A stretch of DNA of 64,000 bases from Heliopora coerulea (GCA_030142905.1 JASJOG010000029.1:596501-660500), one strand, 5' to 3'. Numbered from the stretch's first letter, positions 22,301 through 37,300 are shown. A program made the numbers and translations. The notes: a model not told the origin generated them from the sequence alone.

Positions 22301-25300
22301 ACCGCAGTAGAGAAATGAATTTTACTCGCCCGTACGCTTTAAATTCCATTCAAAATACAACGTTTGTTTCTTCTGAGACAGTTCAACATCAACGCAATCG
22401 TTTCCTCATCTCATGAGATACAGCCACATCTATTAGTTTCGACCGATTTCAGATAAAATTGCCATCCGGCTAATTTTAATTAATAACAATGAATAAATAC
22501 AACGTACCATGAATGGACAAAGAAGGGTATCGCCATCTTCTCATTAAAGTGTTCATGTTGTCTTCAGTGTTCAAGCCGTGGGCACCGATCATTTGTTGGT
22601 ATTCATCCTAACAAGGGCAGAACCAGGACCGAATAATATGATACGGAAGAGGGCAAGAGGAAAGAACAAGCAAAAACATCAGTTCTTCATTCCGTTTTAT
22701 TACATGAAATATTTGGAATTACAATGGAATTTATCTTCTCCATTGTATGAAAGCACCTAGCAGAATGTAGCAGAATTCTCCATACTTTAACATAAAACTA
22801 CCAAGGTTTAACATCATGGACTGTCTAAAAACGATCGTTTTACAACTGAAGATGATAAAGTTGATCTACAATGTTCGCTTTTAGACTGTTTATAATTATG
22901 AACATATAAATCAGTTAAGTGACCCAGGAGGCATGGCTCCCATGGTTAGAGAAAGAAGGGAAGTCTTGTCCTTTAACTTTGTAGATGTATTCGTGTAATA
23001 GTTTTAAAACTTTTCAATCCTGAAAGGTAGATAATTACAAATAAGTAGACAAAGAAACATACTCCGGTGATTTGTTTCGTCTTGCTCGATAGCTCAAATA
23101 TTGAGTTTACAAGATGGTATTCATCGAAGTATGTTTCTTGCTTTACTTCTTTAAGTTGTCGGCTGGTAATAGTTACAAATAAACCAGGATATAAAGAAAA
23201 CAAAGCTCTAATAACACTGACCCTGCACAATTTTCCCTTTTTTGCCGCACCTAATTAGTTAATCTGGAAAAAACCTTTGTAGAGATTCAAAATTCTGAAA
23301 CCAATGTTTGCGCCTACATGATGTGTGCCACACCCACATTTAAGCTCGCCTCCCCTACCTTTATACCCCCACGAACAGTAATGACTTTATTAATAACAGT
23401 TTTATATTTAACAAATAGAAAATGGCTAAAATGTCTCTGTGCTGTGATAGAAACTTGAATGACGTCATTTCAACCAGAAAAATGCCTTGTGAAAATACGA
23501 GGCATAGCCGATTGTTTTCTGGTATTTCTCTGGTTGAAATGGCGTCATTCATGTTTCTATCACAGTGCAGAGACACGAAAGCTATTTTCTATTTGTTCTA
23601 TAAATTAACCAAGGTTTTCTCGAGTTTTCGTGACGTCATTCATGCCTCTGTTCTCTAATACAAAATAAAAATGACGCCAGCCGTGTCTCTCTACTCTGAG
23701 AGAAAATGAGGTTTGTCCAATCAGAGAGTGCGTAGGACCCCAGTTATTTTATAACACGTAAAATCAATACTATGCATACATTGAGACTTACTACTTGTAT
23801 CAAAAGCCTCGTCACAGAAATCTGTCCCCTCATATGTGAAAATGTGATGTTTCCGATTAGAAATATGTAAAGGCTATTCACATTTTGAAAATATAACAAA
23901 CGGAAAGATATAAAATAACACGAGTGCTAATCAGTAAATAATGCCGAAAAAGAACGTGAAATATTAACTTTCGTTATTTGTCGTTAAAAACATTTCGATG
24001 CATGAAATAAAAATTATAAAATATAATAACCTGCGCAAGCTCTGATTGGACGAGTCTCATTTTCTCTTAAGATACATGCACAAACACGGCTGACATCATT
24101 TTCATTTTGTATTGGAGTACTGAGACATGCTGACGTCACAAAAACTCGAGAAAACCTTGCTTATTTTATAAAACAAATAGAAAATAGCTTACCTGTCTCT
24201 GTACTGTGACAGAAACATGAATGACGCTAATTCAACCAGAAGAATACCAGAAAACACTCGGCTACGCCTCATGTTTCCACTAAGAATTTTTCCGGTTGAA
24301 ATGACGTCATTCATGTTTCTATGACAGCACAGCGACACTCAACCAACTTTCTATTTATTAAAGGGAGCAGGATAGAAGGTAGTTTGAAGAATTTTATATT
24401 CGGTCATTGTTTGTGTCAAAAAATCATTCATATTTTCCTCATTCGCTTGTTTTACGACATAAACGACTTGTGAATATTAATTAACGATTATTCGCCTCAG
24501 TCTCAGTGCACATTATACAATTATTGGATGAGGATGAGTATCATATCAATAATTATCCACACCGAGGTCAATGTTATCTGCCGAAGCCGATGGCTAAAGC
24601 GGATAGCATTGACCGAGGTCTGGATAATTCTTGATATTATGCGTAAGCCGAATATAATAATTGTTTTATTATGCACTCAAAACAGCGATAGATACAAGAA
24701 ACGATTTGCAGTAAAAAGGCTAGTGCGATTAACTTTCCAAACTGTTGTAAGCCATTTTTGAAGCTTAGAGGTGGTTACGTCATCAGGTCCAATAATCTTT
24801 TTTCTGGACAGCTCCGTCGAATAATTCATGATATTCGGCGGAAATGATGTCACGGCTTCCGGACATTGAGAGTTGGCGAACGTCAACAAATAGGAAACAA
24901 GAATGAAATTCGAATGTATAATGATGTTAATCTAGCCAATCACGATGCGGGATTTTCGATAATTAGCTGCGGAATTATACTAATAAATACTTATTAACCG
25001 ACAGCATGATCCATACGGCAAAGTATTTGCCTGAGGTATTTGTACACACCGAGCTACAAAGGAGCAAGTTACCTTATCAAAATCCAGATTTTCATACAGT
25101 TTTTTCTCTTCGTCAGTGAGCTCCAATACTTCGTCTTCTATGTTCGGGACCAAAATTTTTCCCTTCACGTCAACAAGGGAGCCGAGCAGGGTGACAAGGT
25201 CAGACATTGCTTCGTAACTTAACCAAACAAAACAAAATCAAAAAACATACAAAAACAATACACTGCAACTGTTCTTGAGATCAAAAAAGTATCGTTTTAG

Positions 25301-28300
25301 AGATCAAACATTTTTTCATATTGAACAAAATCAGCGATTTTCTGAAGGCTTCGGGCTAACAGTGAAAATAAAGATTCCCTTTACTCGACCTTCAGTTGTT
25401 CACATGAAAAACAAGTGGATGCCATGTTTGTAAAATGAATTTCCAACAAAAGGAGCTGAATAAAAGTTTACTGTTAAGGACGCTCTCGAAAATGTGAGCA
25501 CGGGCCGTGAATTGAAAACTTTGGGGAGACTCATTAAGGACCTATTTACATGATGTGATTGTCGTATACGATTGCTCGTCCTGGGACATGTAATGTTGTC
25601 TTGAAGGCACAATTCCTGCCTTTGATTTGCTCACTAATGTAGCAATATGTACTGAAGGCTCCATTGAGTTAATCGGATTCATCAAAACCAACGATCGTAT
25701 GCAACAATCACAACGTGTAAATGGTTCCTAAGGTGCCGCTTTAATACCAAGCGAAAATGGTTTATAAACTGCTACCCTGTGTTTAATGACAAACCAGGTG
25801 GAAAACGTGGCTTAATAAAAATTAAGGCCCAGCAGAGAATGCATATAACAGCCATAAATTGAAGTGTTTTAAAACATGTTTAATTCTAACGTTTCGTTGC
25901 GTCTCGCCACATCATCAGAGTGTGTATTTTCAGAGTGTATTTTCCACACTCTAATGATATTGCGAGACGCAACGAAACGTTAGAATTAAACATGTTTTAA
26001 AACACTTCAATTTATGGCTGTTATACGCATTCTCTGCTGGCCTTAATTTTTATGATTGAGCTACCTAGATCTAGAGATTATTCATTGAGGCAAGCAAAAA
26101 TTTGACCTCACAAGCCACTAATATCCACGACCGTCGCTATTCTGATGTACTACCGAGCCGTAAGAACAAGGTTAAGAGTAACCAGCAACAATTGAAATAT
26201 TACTCTGATTTTTTAGCCGCTGAGTTATGAGGACCATGTTGAGATTAATCCACAACCTCCAGCATACCAGTGCAAAAACCTACTGACTGAGCTACAATTA
26301 AGAACAAGGTTGACATCAACCCCAGACTTCCAGTATATCAGTTCGATAATCTACAAAACTGAGCTGCAATATAAGAACAAGGTTGATATCAGCCCACCAC
26401 CTTCAACAAACTAGCACGATATTCGACCACCTGAGTATAGGACAACGTTCAGGCAAACCCATGACCTTCAATATACTATCCTTATGTTCTAGCGACTAAC
26501 TATAAAGTCAAGGCTGAGAGCACGTGCGATCTTGGTAAATCAGTCTGATGTACTACCAGTTGAGCTATCAGGACAAGCTCGAGACCAGCCCATGACACCC
26601 ATCACACTAATAAGATGTTCCACCAACTGAGCGATAAAGACAAGGTTGAGGGACACCAGGAACCTTCAGTATATTACTCTAATGATCTACCGAAAGAGTA
26701 ATAAGGAAAAGATTGAAGCCAACCCACGGCATTCATTCTAACTAGTAAGACACGCTATAACCTGGGTCATAACAAAGTTCAGTCCAACCCACAACCGTCG
26801 ATACACTACTCCCAGCTCAACGTATGGAACTACTGTAGAAGGACAACGGTGAGAGCAACCCACGATCTACAGTATAATTGAACGACCACTTTTCAATTCA
26901 TCTATTTATAAGGCCTAGGTTAGCACAATAAGACCATATTAAAATGATTGTGGATCGGAACCAAAAGTCTATTTCCTTTTAGCGCCGACGGGTGAACTCA
27001 TAGTACAACTAATAATCAATGTAGCAATATATACTGCACAGTTCACCTGTCCCTACTAAAAGCAATTAGTGTTTTGAAGACTTCATTCGCAGTCACGTAA
27101 ATATCATCTTCCACTGCAAGTGATCCCATCCATGCCCCTCAGTGAATGAACACCCGAGCAACACCATCTCAGGCAAGTTAGATGCAAAACATTTGGCCGC
27201 ATTGGACTTGAGAGGGACTGGCACAAAAATTTCCACCGAACTGTACTGCGATGGTGTAGGTAGTCGTCGTAATTTGTTTACAAATTCTGGCGTCAATACC
27301 TTCCTTAGTTTAGGGGCCTTGTGGCATTTACATTCAATTATCAGTAGGGGTGCACCGGATATTGTATCCGGCCGGATAGTAGGGTAATGGGACTATCCGG
27401 TATCCGGCCGGATACCGGATAATTTGCTTTTCTTAAGACAATTGTCAATTTGTGTTACTTGTACCATACTAACAACAGACATTAATGAAAGAAACAATGT
27501 AAACTCGTGTTCTGCTCTAACGTTATTTTTTAACAAATAAACAGAAGATAATCGTCTGTTACTTGATAACAATCTCAATAAGTGACACATTTTGATGCGC
27601 ATAACAACCATTTTACACAAAGTTGTTTGTAGTCCCACTGTAGTTTGTTATATAGTGGCATTCTCAGAATTTTCTTGCATTGTGACGAATGAAAAGGAGT
27701 TTCATCTTCATGTTCATCTTCAGTTCTGTTGCATTTTTCCACCATTTGAAAGTTGCAACGCGTAACTTGTCTAATTAATGCTTGTAATAATTATAAACGC
27801 CAGTGAAAAAGTAAAGTTTTAAAGTAATTACTTGCAAAAAAAGACAAATCATATTTGAACTTCAGTGTAAAGTTTTAATTTTTCTTCTCTCAATCCAAGC
27901 CTAATTTGGGTAATAATTGATTGATTTGTGGCAAGTGCGAGCTTTTCATCCAAAATACCGGTATCCGGCCGGATTTTTTTCAATTATTCGGTAAATCCGG
28001 TATCCGACCGGCTATAAAAAAACACTATCCGGTGCACCCCTAATTATCAGTTCATTTTCCATTTAAACTCGATCTACAGTTAAATAACTTTTAATCGAAA
28101 TTTTCCTCCATCCATAACGTAGTACACTTAACTCTGTTAAATTAATTGTAAATGTCACAATGTCCTTTAAGATGTACCTTTCTATACTTACCACCATATA
28201 TGAAAACTGGATTCGTGACCATACTCTCGGTAACGGCCTCCGCAGCTCAGCTGGCAGAGCATCGAACTAGATTTGCGAGGTCGGGGCTTCGATTCCCAAC

Positions 28301-31300
28301 CGAAAGGCCCAAAGTTGAACTTTTCGCAGTAGGTCCCGGTCGGGTCTTAAAAATGTATCCTGACACTTGAAATTGTTTTCCTTAGTTTAATTTACGATCT
28401 CAGTGATTTGATGTGGCAGCAACCTAATTTGTCAATGTTCGTTAAGCTTCGTAAATACGTCACTGATTGGATCAAACTCATGATAGCGCAAAAAATCGTG
28501 AAAGGAAATGCCAAATAACAAGTCATACTTAGTAATAAAGAAGACCAACAAAAACACTCAACCAAAATCGCCCCAAACAAAACAAGTTAAACAATTTGAC
28601 TTACACGGGGCCTCCATGAGATCCAGAATGCAGATCTTTATCAGCACAATTCACTGTTACGTGGAAATATATTAGACCCCTAAACAGCGAGAATGTTATG
28701 ACGATTTATATAAATCATATCAAAATTGTTGACTTACAAAGAATTATTCATTTCGTCACGGCTATCTGCACTATGATGAAATGCAGTACAAAGGCAATGG
28801 ATGTCAACATGTATCTTCGACAAGCATTCATAATAATAAGGGTGCTAGTTTATTAATAAAACGTGCATCGTCCGAAGGAAAGTAGCCTGATAATGAAGTA
28901 TTATCAGGCAGAGTCTGCGCAACAAAGTGAAAAAGCTTGTATGGGTCATGTGGATTTCCCAGCAAATGTTGTGATGGCATGTGATTGGCTAATCACTAAT
29001 TTTTCAAGATTTATGTTAATTTCGGTTTCAGTTGAAATACGACAGAGTTACCATAGCCAGTGGTAGCGCTATAAAAGACATTCTTTTTCCTTGAAAGATT
29101 TCTTTTAGCGCTTGAACTTGTTCTGGGTAAAAACTTTCCACTTGGAAAAAACCAAAGACTACACGAAGAGCACTTTCGAAATGGTCACCAACAATGTTTC
29201 GAATGATCAACAGAAGCCATCTTAATATCTTGAGATGGTTTCAACATCAAGCGAAATTAACACAAATCTTGAAAAATTAGCGGTTAATCAATCACATGCC
29301 GTCTCAACATGTGCTGGGAAATCCACGTGAACATACAAGTTTTCTCACTCCTTTGCGCAGACTCTACCTGATAATATTTCATTATCAGATTGAGTCTGCA
29401 CGCAAGCTAAAGGAAAGGGACAATGGTAGCGTTATCTACAGCAAGAAACAAACTCCGAAAAACAACAACTTGAAGACTTAAGATTTAAGTAAAAACAAGA
29501 CGAATGGAACGGTAATATTTCGACCTTATTTCAAAGTCATTGTCAAACCTTGTCGCCTGGTAATGGTTCTTGTAGCGCTATCTGACAAGCAATATTTGCT
29601 CAACGCCAGCCACTCATCTGAAATTATTATACGGTCCATGCCTGACGTCTCCCCTTGACGAGCAAAATCGTCTGGCTTTAGACAGAGTAAAATTATCTAG
29701 TGGTAGCCAGAGTAAAATTAAGAAGTCGGGTACGGACGGGGAAGGGTTAAGCCTCTATCAGTGTTAATAGTTCAGTTGTAACTAATAAATGTTGAATAAA
29801 TAATACCTAATTCTGGTCCCTTAAACTTTAAACGATTGTGACCGGTACCAACGGCTGCTATTTGGCCTAATTTGTAGAGAACGGTGGCTAGCTAGTCCAT
29901 GGTATGAGTGTCGTGCTGGTCATAAAAAAATTGTCGGTCTGACTGAAACATTCCCTGACAATTTGAGCTGCACGAAGGTTTGCACGCGGTCTATCATGCC
30001 CGAAGGAATGCTTAACAGCTACGCAAAGCATTCATAAAGTCATATTGGATACGTTATATAACTTCATCTTACCTGAGTCCGTAAGTAAGACATGGTTTTT
30101 CGGTGCCCAGCCAGTAGTTATCGGAAATACAGATGTAATCGACCGACTATACGGGAAAAAAGTAGAAGATAACAAGACAGGGCTAGACTGCAAGTTAGCG
30201 AACTCATCATACCGCTAGCCTTTTGTTGCGAGCTCAGTGGACATGCGAGGCAGCACTTTTATAAAAATTATGCATGTCAACAGAAAAAATTATGCATGTC
30301 AACGCATTCATTCGATTATTTGGAATTACAAAGGCAAAGAGCATCGTGAAGAGACGAAGGCCATTTATTTTCTTAATATCTACTTTTAATTCGGGTTAGA
30401 GTTAATGTTAGCGTCTGGGTTTGACCTGAAAACAATGGTAAACGTTGATGAAGAAACAGTGATATTGGTGAGATTTTAGCAAGTATGTCAAACAGTAACC
30501 CTTTTTTGAGTGGTAAGATCCTTGCAAAGTATTGGTATCTTTCCTCTATTTGGAGATATCTCCATAAATTAGTGGCAATTTTGGTTCCATCGTGAGAACA
30601 ATGCGCTGCGCCGTTTAAATTTAGGGCCAAAAGCTCGTATCCTAGTTTGCTGAGCCGACGGCAAAAGACCAGCGGCAAAGTGGGTCCGCTAAACTGCAGC
30701 AATACCCAAAACAGACGCGATTCTTTGTTTGTTTTGTAGTAAGAACTGACTTAGCATGGATGCCGACTCGACTGCATATCAATGAACAGCATACAAGTTT
30801 ACTTTTAGAAGAAATACCAATTATTTCTAACCAGGGGAAGGGGACAATTTCGGTATACTTTTATCACTTTTTGTAAATTCTTGATCATAAACAAATTCAA
30901 ACACATCAAAAATAGCACTTGAATTTAAGCTTCGGTATACAATTTTTGCATTACATCTTATTGCTAAGCACATTTCTTTGTGCTTTACTGTATCGCAACC
31001 GGGGTGGCGCCAGGAACTTCCCGACGCACGGGATAAGATCCCCGATAGACAGGCTAAAGTAGAGGGTTGGCACTAGAACGTAACCACTGGGACCAGGTGA
31101 CCGCGTGGAGGCTGGGATTAGGAAATTAAATACTTTATCTGATAGGTTTTTGGAAAAAATCGTTGGAATTTAAGTTAAAATGTCACTAGGGTAACACGTC
31201 AATGGTTAAGATCAGGATTAGGGTTAGCATTAGGGTTAGAGTTAGAGTTAGAGTTAGAGTTAAGATCCTAATTTTAACCCGAATCCTAACGCTAATCCTG

Positions 31301-34300
31301 ACCCTAACTCTAATTCTAATTCTAATCCTAAGCATAACATTCAGGATAATTTTGAATCTTACGATCATTGAAATTTCAAGATTGTCCTCAATCTTAAGTA
31401 AGAGGATATCGGGGACATAAAAGACTTAATTTTCCAGTTCCAGTCTCCTCACGATTACCTGGTCTCAGTGGTTACGTTCTAGTGCAGACCAAAGTAGAGG
31501 AGGTGGGACCACGCCCCTCCTGACTTTATAGTCCGTAATGTCATGTTAATTTTAGCAAGAAATGATCGAAACAACTGACTAGAAACAGCATCTATTTTTG
31601 GGTTTATAACATGTAGAGAATATAATAATTATTAATATAATAATTATCATATTAAATTATTAACATAATAATATAATAATTAATATAATAATCTTCATTT
31701 TACGTCTAAGACTTCCGCCCATGTAGAGAATAATCTATTACTTTTCTTAACTAAACCAATAACAAATATTCATAATTCGTACAAAATATTGATGTGTTAT
31801 CATCAGTGACTATTCCACTACGAATTGTTCACTTTTCCCCGAAGGAAGAGCTAAGGTTCCCCGAATGGGGGCTGTAGCCCCCGTCTGCCCCTCTCTAGCA
31901 CGAACCTTGTATCGGAATTGGTTCATTGAAGAAAAGCTCTTTCTTGTTAGCGGAGAAAAATACTCTCCCATAAGTATAAAAACTTACACCGGGACTCACA
32001 TCACGTATTTCTCCGGTATACTTGCTAGCAAGACAACCACGACAGGCAAATGTTTTCCAACATTTTCGTAATTTCATGGCCCTCTTTCCATCCATTAATT
32101 GATACTTTCCCATGAGAAAACTTTTTACCCAAGACCAAAATTAGGCGATTTTATGCAGGCCGTCTTTGATGTCAAATAAACAAGGCATGTAAGGGCAATT
32201 CACGAAACTCTTAAAGATGTTTCAATGAAGGAGACAATTTAACTAATTTTCATCACAGCGAAAGTTATGCAATAGTTGAAATTCTGTTGCATCGAGATAC
32301 TGTTGTATTAGTTTTAGGATGTAGGACTGAAATTTTAAAACGACCTCCGACGAACAAATAAATTATTTTTGAAAATATTTATTTCATTTTGTGAGTTCAA
32401 GGTTTGCTGATAAAATTTTTAGACCGTTTTAATTGTATTTTAGATTTAGCTTAACTATGAACACTTTCATCATGACCAGCCACCATCACCATCGCTATCA
32501 TCACCATCACCATGACCACAACTACAATGACATCACAACTACCACTGGTTTACCATACTTAAAATTACCATCAGCCACCATCACCATCACTATTACGCCA
32601 CCATCACCATCACTATTACGCCACCATCACCACAACTACAATGACATCACCACTGCCACTGGCCTACCATACTTAAAGTTACCATCAGCCACCGTTACCA
32701 TCACTTTTACACCACCATTACAATTACCATCACTATCATCATCACCACATCTACAATCACATCATCACCACAACTACAATCACATCATCACCACCACTGG
32801 TCCACGATACTTAAAAAATTACCATCAGCCACCATTACCATCACTATCACACCACCATTACAATTACCATCACCATCACAATCACCACAACTACAATCAC
32901 ATCATCACCACCACTGGTCCACCATACTTAAAATTACCATCAGCCACCATTACCATCACTATTACACCACCATTAGTTACCATCACTATCACCATCACCA
33001 CAACTACAATCACATCATCACCACCACTGGTCCACCATACTTAAAATTACCATCAGCTACCTCAACCATAATTACCATGACCATCACTACCATTTCCATC
33101 AGCATCTCCACAACCACGATCGTCATTACCAACACCGTCATAATCATTCCAATCACCAAAAACCATTACCACCAAATCTCTACCGACATCAGCACCATGA
33201 CTATCACCACCATGACCAGTACCATCGCTATTATCAGCATTACCACCAACACCACTATCAACTGTCACCAAAACCATCGTTACCGTCACCCCCGGCATTA
33301 CAATTACTATCAATAAATATCACCTTCAATACCATTATCATCGCAATCATTACATCAACCTTCAGCATCATAACCGCATTATCATCATCATCTTTACTAC
33401 CACCAGCATTATCTCCATTGAAATCCTCACTATCATCAACGCTATCATCGCTGTCACTGTCAATATCACAATTACAATTACTTGTATGGTATCGGGTCTT
33501 CTAATTGATATCATTAGTATGAAACATTTCAATAAGTGCGCTTTAATTTGTACAAAACACGTTTTAATGGCGTTACTCTTCCTTTCCAAATCATTAACAA
33601 TTCATGAGCCAAGGAATCATAACCAAGACGACGTTTGGAAATCTGATGTTAATTAGCATAAAACTTCCAGAACTTTTAACTTAAATTTTCTTCTTAGATC
33701 TGTGTTTGGTTAGATATGTAGTATAATGTACTTGAAAAAAGTATTTCATGAGATATCCGAACACACCGAAGTTTGTTAAAAGAAAAATGCAGCTATCACC
33801 TCGTTTTTCAGAGAACTTTTTGGTGTTGGGATATCTGATGAAGCACTCCTCATAAGAAAAACTATCCTTAATGACCAATGTTTTCATAGGAATGATAGTT
33901 GTGAGGATGAGAGGATAATTTTATACTGTACCCTCATCAAACCACTGATGTAAAAAGTGGGTTTACGTCCTTGCAACGACCATTCTTTTTCTCCACCACC
34001 TTTTCTGGTACCAGCTATTTGACAATCACTCTCGTTTTCCAGTTGCAATTGTCAACTTGGGACTCGCCCTTTTATCTTCTCCGATAAAACGAAAGTGTGT
34101 CGTCCAATTGTTAATACTGAACTACGTCAAATAAAGCTGTGAAAATAACCTAATATGGAAGTTGTTTCCAAAATCTCGCTTTGCAAAACGTTTACCTTAA
34201 AAAACCCGTCTTTCTCTCCCTCGATCAATTCAGCCAGCCCAATGCTACCACTTTCTTCCATGCCTTCGAAGCAAAACTAGAGAAAAGGATGATTATTTAT

Positions 34301-37300
34301 AAAAAAAATAGTTTTTTAGCCCAGTAAATGGGGGAATGTGTATGTATTAAACTTGAGTAAGCTGTTTCTGACGTGCTCCATCTATCTGATTAAGGTGTAC
34401 AAAAAAAAAAAAAAAAAGAAAAAAGCAAACCCAAAAATAAGACAGGTAAAGTCTTCTAACACTCCAACAACTATTCTGATGCAGAATGGTAAGACTTACC
34501 AGGAGTGTAGAGGGTTCAAAATAGTCCGATCTTTGATCCGTATTACGGTTAGATTTAGGGTAAGGATTAGAGTCAGGTTTTGGATGGAGATCGGGACTAG
34601 GGTGGTGTGGGGGTTGGGATTAGCTTTATGCAGGATTATCGTAGGGGAGTTATGGTCACGGTTAGGGTCAGGTTTAGATTTAGGGTCAGTTTAAAGGCTA
34701 CCCATGATTTGATGTTGGGACTATGCTTCCTGACGCAAAATAATTAATTCACTGCATGATTACGTTTACATGGCAATGTTAATGTAGCATCATCTGTGCA
34801 TTACTGACAGCAAAACGTTCATTCCGTTAAAGTTGGAGTTCATTGGACCATCGACCGAATGTTGGGTCAAGTTACGTTCACGACTGCATCAAAGGCAAAT
34901 GTCTCGCACGTATTGATGTAATTTTGTCAACAGGAATTCTGGTTAACAGGATAAAAAGGGAAAAAAGGTAACCGACGTGAATGGACATTCAGACGCACTC
35001 GTATTTTCAGAAAGATATACAATATTCACGATCAAACTGTATACGATTAAATAAATAACTTCACTTACGTGCCGCAAAATAAAGTGTCAAGGCCAGGATA
35101 ACATGTTCACCAGCGAAATCAATTATTGGTCCTTCGTGTGGCTTTTCTAGACTGTCCAAGTATTAAAACCCATTTTAATCGCAGGTCTCAAGTTTTGTAA
35201 CTTATCAAGATCGAAGACCAGAAATCCACCTTTTACGGATTTTTACTTCAAGGCACATCATATCCGCGTGTCGTGAACGAATTACCAAGGTATGGTTCAC
35301 GTGCACAATCACAGAAGCAGCCTTTGTTATGTGCTCAGCTTTCTTATGCAGTAATACTTTCAAAATACTACATGTTATACTATGCCAATCACGAAAAGAA
35401 AACTCATATCGATGTAGGTATCCACAAAGTTTGCCAAATAAAAAGTCCTCGCTAATATTAACTTAATGTATTTCAGCGGTATTTATCTCAAAAATGACCA
35501 ACGAGAAACCCCTCTTGTCGCTCAATTTTTATTCCATAATCTATCCAGACGACCGTCCCATGATTGACCGTTATTTTGAGCCCTGATTTACAAATCCTCA
35601 GTATTTCTTTTGGAAATACACTTACTTTAAGATTCACAGGTATTTCAGTGCCAGTTTTCTGAAAAGCCTCAACAACGTTCAGCCATCCAATGGCAGGACC
35701 CTAAAAGTAAAGGATAAAATAGACCTTTCTCAAAAAGAGGGAGCCAATGCATCACAAAGGCAAGGGCTCGCGAGGCTGGAACTCAGAAAAAAACTCAAGG
35801 AATATCCTCATTGACTGAGCCTCCTAGGTAAAATGCAATGCATATTATCTGGACGCTGGAATATTATGGAACTTCAAGCTTCCTTACAAAGCAATGTTCG
35901 TGCTTCCGAAAATATCACCCATAACTATCGATTTACAGGAATGTTACCGGCACGTCAAAGTTTAATGAATTTAGGGTACCTGGTTTATAAACAATACGAA
36001 GGTCCCAGAACCTGGGACAAATTCCTTTACCCGGACCTCAACTTTCAATTTACCTAGAAGGCCCTGGGAACGAAGATCTCTCAAGGAATTGCCAACTAGT
36101 AGCAAAGAGTTTTCAACAGTCGACCTCGGTATTCAATCTGTATGAGAATCGCTTAAAAAGCTGTAAAGAAATCTCTGTGAATAACCTGAAAACAAATACA
36201 TTTCCAACTCCATACCGTAAAAAAGAGGTTAGCAAGAAATCCCATTTGTGTCAGTTGATACCTATATTTTGAGAGTGTTCGATTCGCCGAAATGGACGTT
36301 TAGGAGATTATTCTCATGTTTTTGAGTATCTTTTTATGAGTCTTTCGTACTCACCTTGTCATCAGTGCTTCCACGACCATACATCTTGTCCCCATCAACA
36401 GTCAACTTAAATGGCTCATGTAGCCATCCATCACTCTGCAAATAAATTTTCAACAGCTCGTTAATCGTTCATGGGCAAACCATCCTATCAGGGCTAGTAA
36501 CTGCAGTGCACGATCTTCCATCCCGCGAATAAGGTGGCTCCGTAGGGCATTGTTAATAAGAGACTGCTAACGAAAAATGACTCAGTAACATGACCTTGAA
36601 CTCCTTTAATAAGAACGATTTACTGCTGTATGATCGACTGGGTTGACAGATTGGTGGATAACGGGTACGACAATGCTGTATAGAACGACAGATTGTTTTT
36701 CTGCGACGTGATTTTAATTATACAAAGGTCTGAAAGTGTAAAAGACGTGCGAGTATTCCGATTCGCTATAAACGCCAAAGTCTTGCAATCATTTTGTTTT
36801 CACTTCTGTTATTGGCATTCAATAACACCTACCTTCTCAGCTGGTTGTACATCAAGATGACCATAGACGCATAACTAGACAATTGAAACAACAAAGGTTT
36901 GCATAAAAAACTGTAGACACGTGAGTATTTACAATGTCCAGCATTGGCGTTCTCATGGACCACCTATTTAAAGGATATTTAGCGCTAACCCAGCATTACC
37001 TTCGGTTTTAGTTCCGTATATTTTGGTGGAATGTGCACGTTCAAATTTCACATTGTATGAACTCACGCGACGCTCGTCAAAGCTAATCTCAGCTTTTATT
37101 TCTAGTATTTTCATTGCTTCACCAAATTTAGAGTAATCCAGGATTAGGCTGGTCCACACTTGAACCACCCAGCTCTGATTAATTATAATAATCCTTAAAA
37201 CTGGTGACGTCACCGATAGTGGTGAAAGCGCAAGAATCAAGGGGATAGGAACTAATACATTTCACCTACCATTTATACCCTATTATATTTTTTCATTGTA

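Larger units (their letters stand above)
25815..26053. mobile_element. Foldback of two Penelope-type ends, each with a hammerhead-like core
   Basis: About 105-bp arms, nearly identical and inverted, run from AATTAAGGCC through CATGTTTTAAAACAC... to the centre at about 25930. Each arm contains a hammerhead-like core (minus 25918-25888 and plus 25951-25980). In CNDP2 intron 10. Confidence 0.8.

Noticed and set aside
28152..28370. 72-codon plus frame
   Set aside because: Runs through a tRNA-like SINE sequence; no protein similarity.
31205..31345. Interstitial telomere or telomere fusion point
   Set aside because: The repeats are degenerate and enclosed in an inverted-repeat element, so a mobile foldback is more economical.
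31202..31420. Repetitive Arg/Val and Leu/Ile frames on both strands
   Set aside because: Translation of telomere-like repeat DNA, not protein.
32433..33044. Open frame of 203 codons rich in His, Thr and Pro
   Set aside because: Entirely within a CAT/CAC minisatellite; no conserved domain, and the repeat explains the openness.
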